This document shows, piece after piece, positions 52,187-53,287 of a stretch of DNA of 53,287 bases. The notes under the pieces were generated by a model. It was not told where the DNA came from. It did not search any database and saw nothing but the letters and a program-made list of their open reading frames with translations. The position numbers and the translations under genes are program-made. Numbering within the stretch: the first letter of the stretch is position 1; every line of letters starts with the position of its first letter. The stretch is from an uncultured Gammaproteobacteria bacterium (GTDB lineage: Bacteria; Pseudomonadota; Gammaproteobacteria; Pseudomonadales; Halieaceae). The DNA is taken from the NCBI GenBank assembly GCA_902519405.1, contig CABYJX010000009.1, positions 1-53,287 on the forward strand, given 5' to 3'.

Positions 52187-53287
52187 CTAAAACTGAAGAC
52201 TAATTTCGGCGCCAAATGTCCGTGGCGCACCTTTCTGGTAATAAGGTTCAACAATGTACTCTTTTAATGGATTATTACCAAAGCTTCCGAAGCCTCTTAT
52301 AAAAGTTTCTTCGTCTGTTATATTTCGAATCCAGATTGCCAAATTCCAATGGTTTCTTTGAAATACAATACGCGCGTGAGCCATATTAAACGAGGGTGCT
52401 TTAACATCATGTCTATTCGAAAAGAAGTATTCATCTTTTCCTTCTATCCTAAAGTGGAGTTGCCACTCCGCAGAAAGTTTATAGTCTAGACCGACGGAAT
52501 ACTGGTAGCTCGGGGCTTGAGGTTGCTCTCTTTTCCGTCTAGTTATTCCATCTATTCCCAGGTAGCTGTCGACCTTTGAGTGTAAAGAGCCTAGATTCGC
52601 ACTAAGAGTTAAAGCGTCATTAAGCTGGAAGAGTGTTTCAATCTCTACCCCATAGTTATCACCGCTAGCGGAGTTATTGGTGTGATCGATGAAAGCGGAG
52701 CTACCATCGGCTCGAACTAGTACCAATGAATCCTTAACCTGTTGATTTCGCCGTTCCATTTTGAAAAGAGCAAGCCGTCCCGAAAAGATATCATTGGGAG
52801 ATTGATATTTAACTCCCGCTTCAAAATTTATCAGACTTTCGGAATCAAAGAAGCCGAATTTTTTTCGGTCGATCGGTGAGACATCTGGACTCGACAAGAT
52901 TCCTGCGTTAACGCCATCTCCTCTATAACCTCGCCCATAAGACAAATACCATAGACCATAATCGTCATCTAGATATTCTAGGCTAAACCTTCCACCAGCC
53001 ATATCTTTTTCGGGAGATGTTCTAACGTCATCGCTGTCCTTATAAAAGGTATCTCTACTTTCCAGTCGCAGCCCTACACCCACTCTAAACTTTTCGCCTA
53101 AGAAGATTTTTGCGTCCCCGAAAATCGCGGTAGTATCAGTATCGTATTCGCTGGAAAAGTCTTCAGTTGCATAGGTATATTCCCTAACTAAGTCCTCCAT
53201 ATTTTTCCTTGAATACAGGCCAATGGACCAGTCGCTTATAGCTCCTCCTAATTTGAGTGGCTGTTTCGAACTTAATCTGGTTTGGAA
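52187..53287 (-). CDS. TonB-dependent outer-membrane receptor, C-terminal part
   Basis: The last ~366 residues of a TonB-dependent receptor barrel; the frame stays open to the right edge, so the plug domain, signal peptide and promoter lie outside. Repeated amphipathic beta-strand patterns, GLWYLSYGRGYRGDGVNAG, DSESLINFEAGVKY, NYGVEIETLFQL, SYQYSVGLDYKL, and the terminal aromatic residue (EISLQF) are typical. It precedes pnuC (41-base gap) and the kinase in one minus-strand unit, which suggests vitamin rather than iron transport. A TPP riboswitch, if present, would lie before the receptor start, beyond this window. Confidence 0.9.
   Translation of the reverse strand, partial: FQTRLSSKQPLKLGGAISDWSIGLYSRKNMEDLVREYTYATEDFSSEYDTDTTAIFGDAKIFLGEKFRVGVGLRLESRDTFYKDSDDVRTSPEKDMAGGRFSLEYLDDDYGLWYLSYGRGYRGDGVNAGILSSPDVSPIDRKKFGFFDSESLINFEAGVKYQSPNDIFSGRLALFKMERRNQQVKDSLVLVRADGSSAFIDHTNNSASGDNYGVEIETLFQLNDALTLSANLGSLHSKVDSYLGIDGITRRKREQPQAPSYQYSVGLDYKLSAEWQLHFRIEGKDEYFFSNRHDVKAPSFNMAHARIVFQRNHWNLAIWIRNITDEETFIRGFGSFGNNPLKEYIVEPYYQKGAPRTFGAEISLQF

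Overview
The window reads as a dense, AT-rich stretch of chromosome from a gammaproteobacterium. The gene order is close to the classic gammaproteobacterial arrangement, and closest in my memory to Pseudomonas-type genomes: murA-hisG-hisD-degS, then zapG/zapE-rplM-rpsI-petA-petBC-sspA-sspB, then dolP-diaA-lpoA/rsmI-rnpB, then the full mra/fts/mur (dcw) cluster through lpxC-M23-secA-argJ, and finally coaE-pilD-pilC-pilB/pilA and nadC/ampD. Low GC, many 1-28 bp gene overlaps, many GTG/TTG starts and the absence of several usual small neighbours (yraN, zapD, yacG, hisC, ampE) suggest a compact, probably marine, aerobic lineage. I cannot name a genus from the sequence alone. No transposase, integrase, phage gene, CRISPR array or tRNA was seen.

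Layout. (1) 1-5 kb: end of murA, short-form hisG and hisD, then the opposing periplasmic protease degS, a Nif3-like metal protein and zapG. (2) 5-11 kb: zapE, ribosomal proteins L13/S9, the cytochrome bc1 complex, with cytochrome b and c1 encoded as ONE open reading frame, and sspA/sspB. (3) 11-15.5 kb: DolP, DiaA and LpoA on the minus strand, then RsmI and RNase P RNA on the plus strand. (4) 15.7-32.4 kb: the dcw operon (mraZ, rsmH, ftsL, ftsI, murE, murF, mraY, murD, ftsW, murG, murC, ddl, ftsQ, ftsA, ftsZ) behind a near-consensus promoter carrying MraZ-like boxes. It is followed by lpxC, an M23 peptidase, secA and argJ. (5) 38-44 kb: coaE and the type IV pilus genes pilD, pilC, pilB (minus strand), with the major pilin pilA divergent. 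The pilA end carries a 30-bp tandem duplication. (6) 44-53 kb: malate synthase G, a LysR regulator, RraA, nadC, ampD, panE-like, YajQ, and a minus-strand operon of TonB receptor, PnuC-type vitamin transporter and APH-fold kinase, which looks like an uptake-and-trapping route for a vitamin, most likely thiamine.

Together the genes cover cell-wall precursor synthesis (MurA to MurG/MraY), the divisome (FtsL/I/W/Q/A/Z, ZapE/ZapG), wall and envelope maintenance (LpoA, AmpD, DolP, DegS, LpxC), Sec export, respiration (bc1) and pilus assembly. Most of the window is ordinary housekeeping. I found no clearly new multi-gene system. The points most worth a second look are the petB-petC fusion, a Gln in place of Asn in the FtsI SxN motif, the pilA 3' duplication, the vitamin uptake operon at the right edge, and the palindrome between the LysR gene and rraA.
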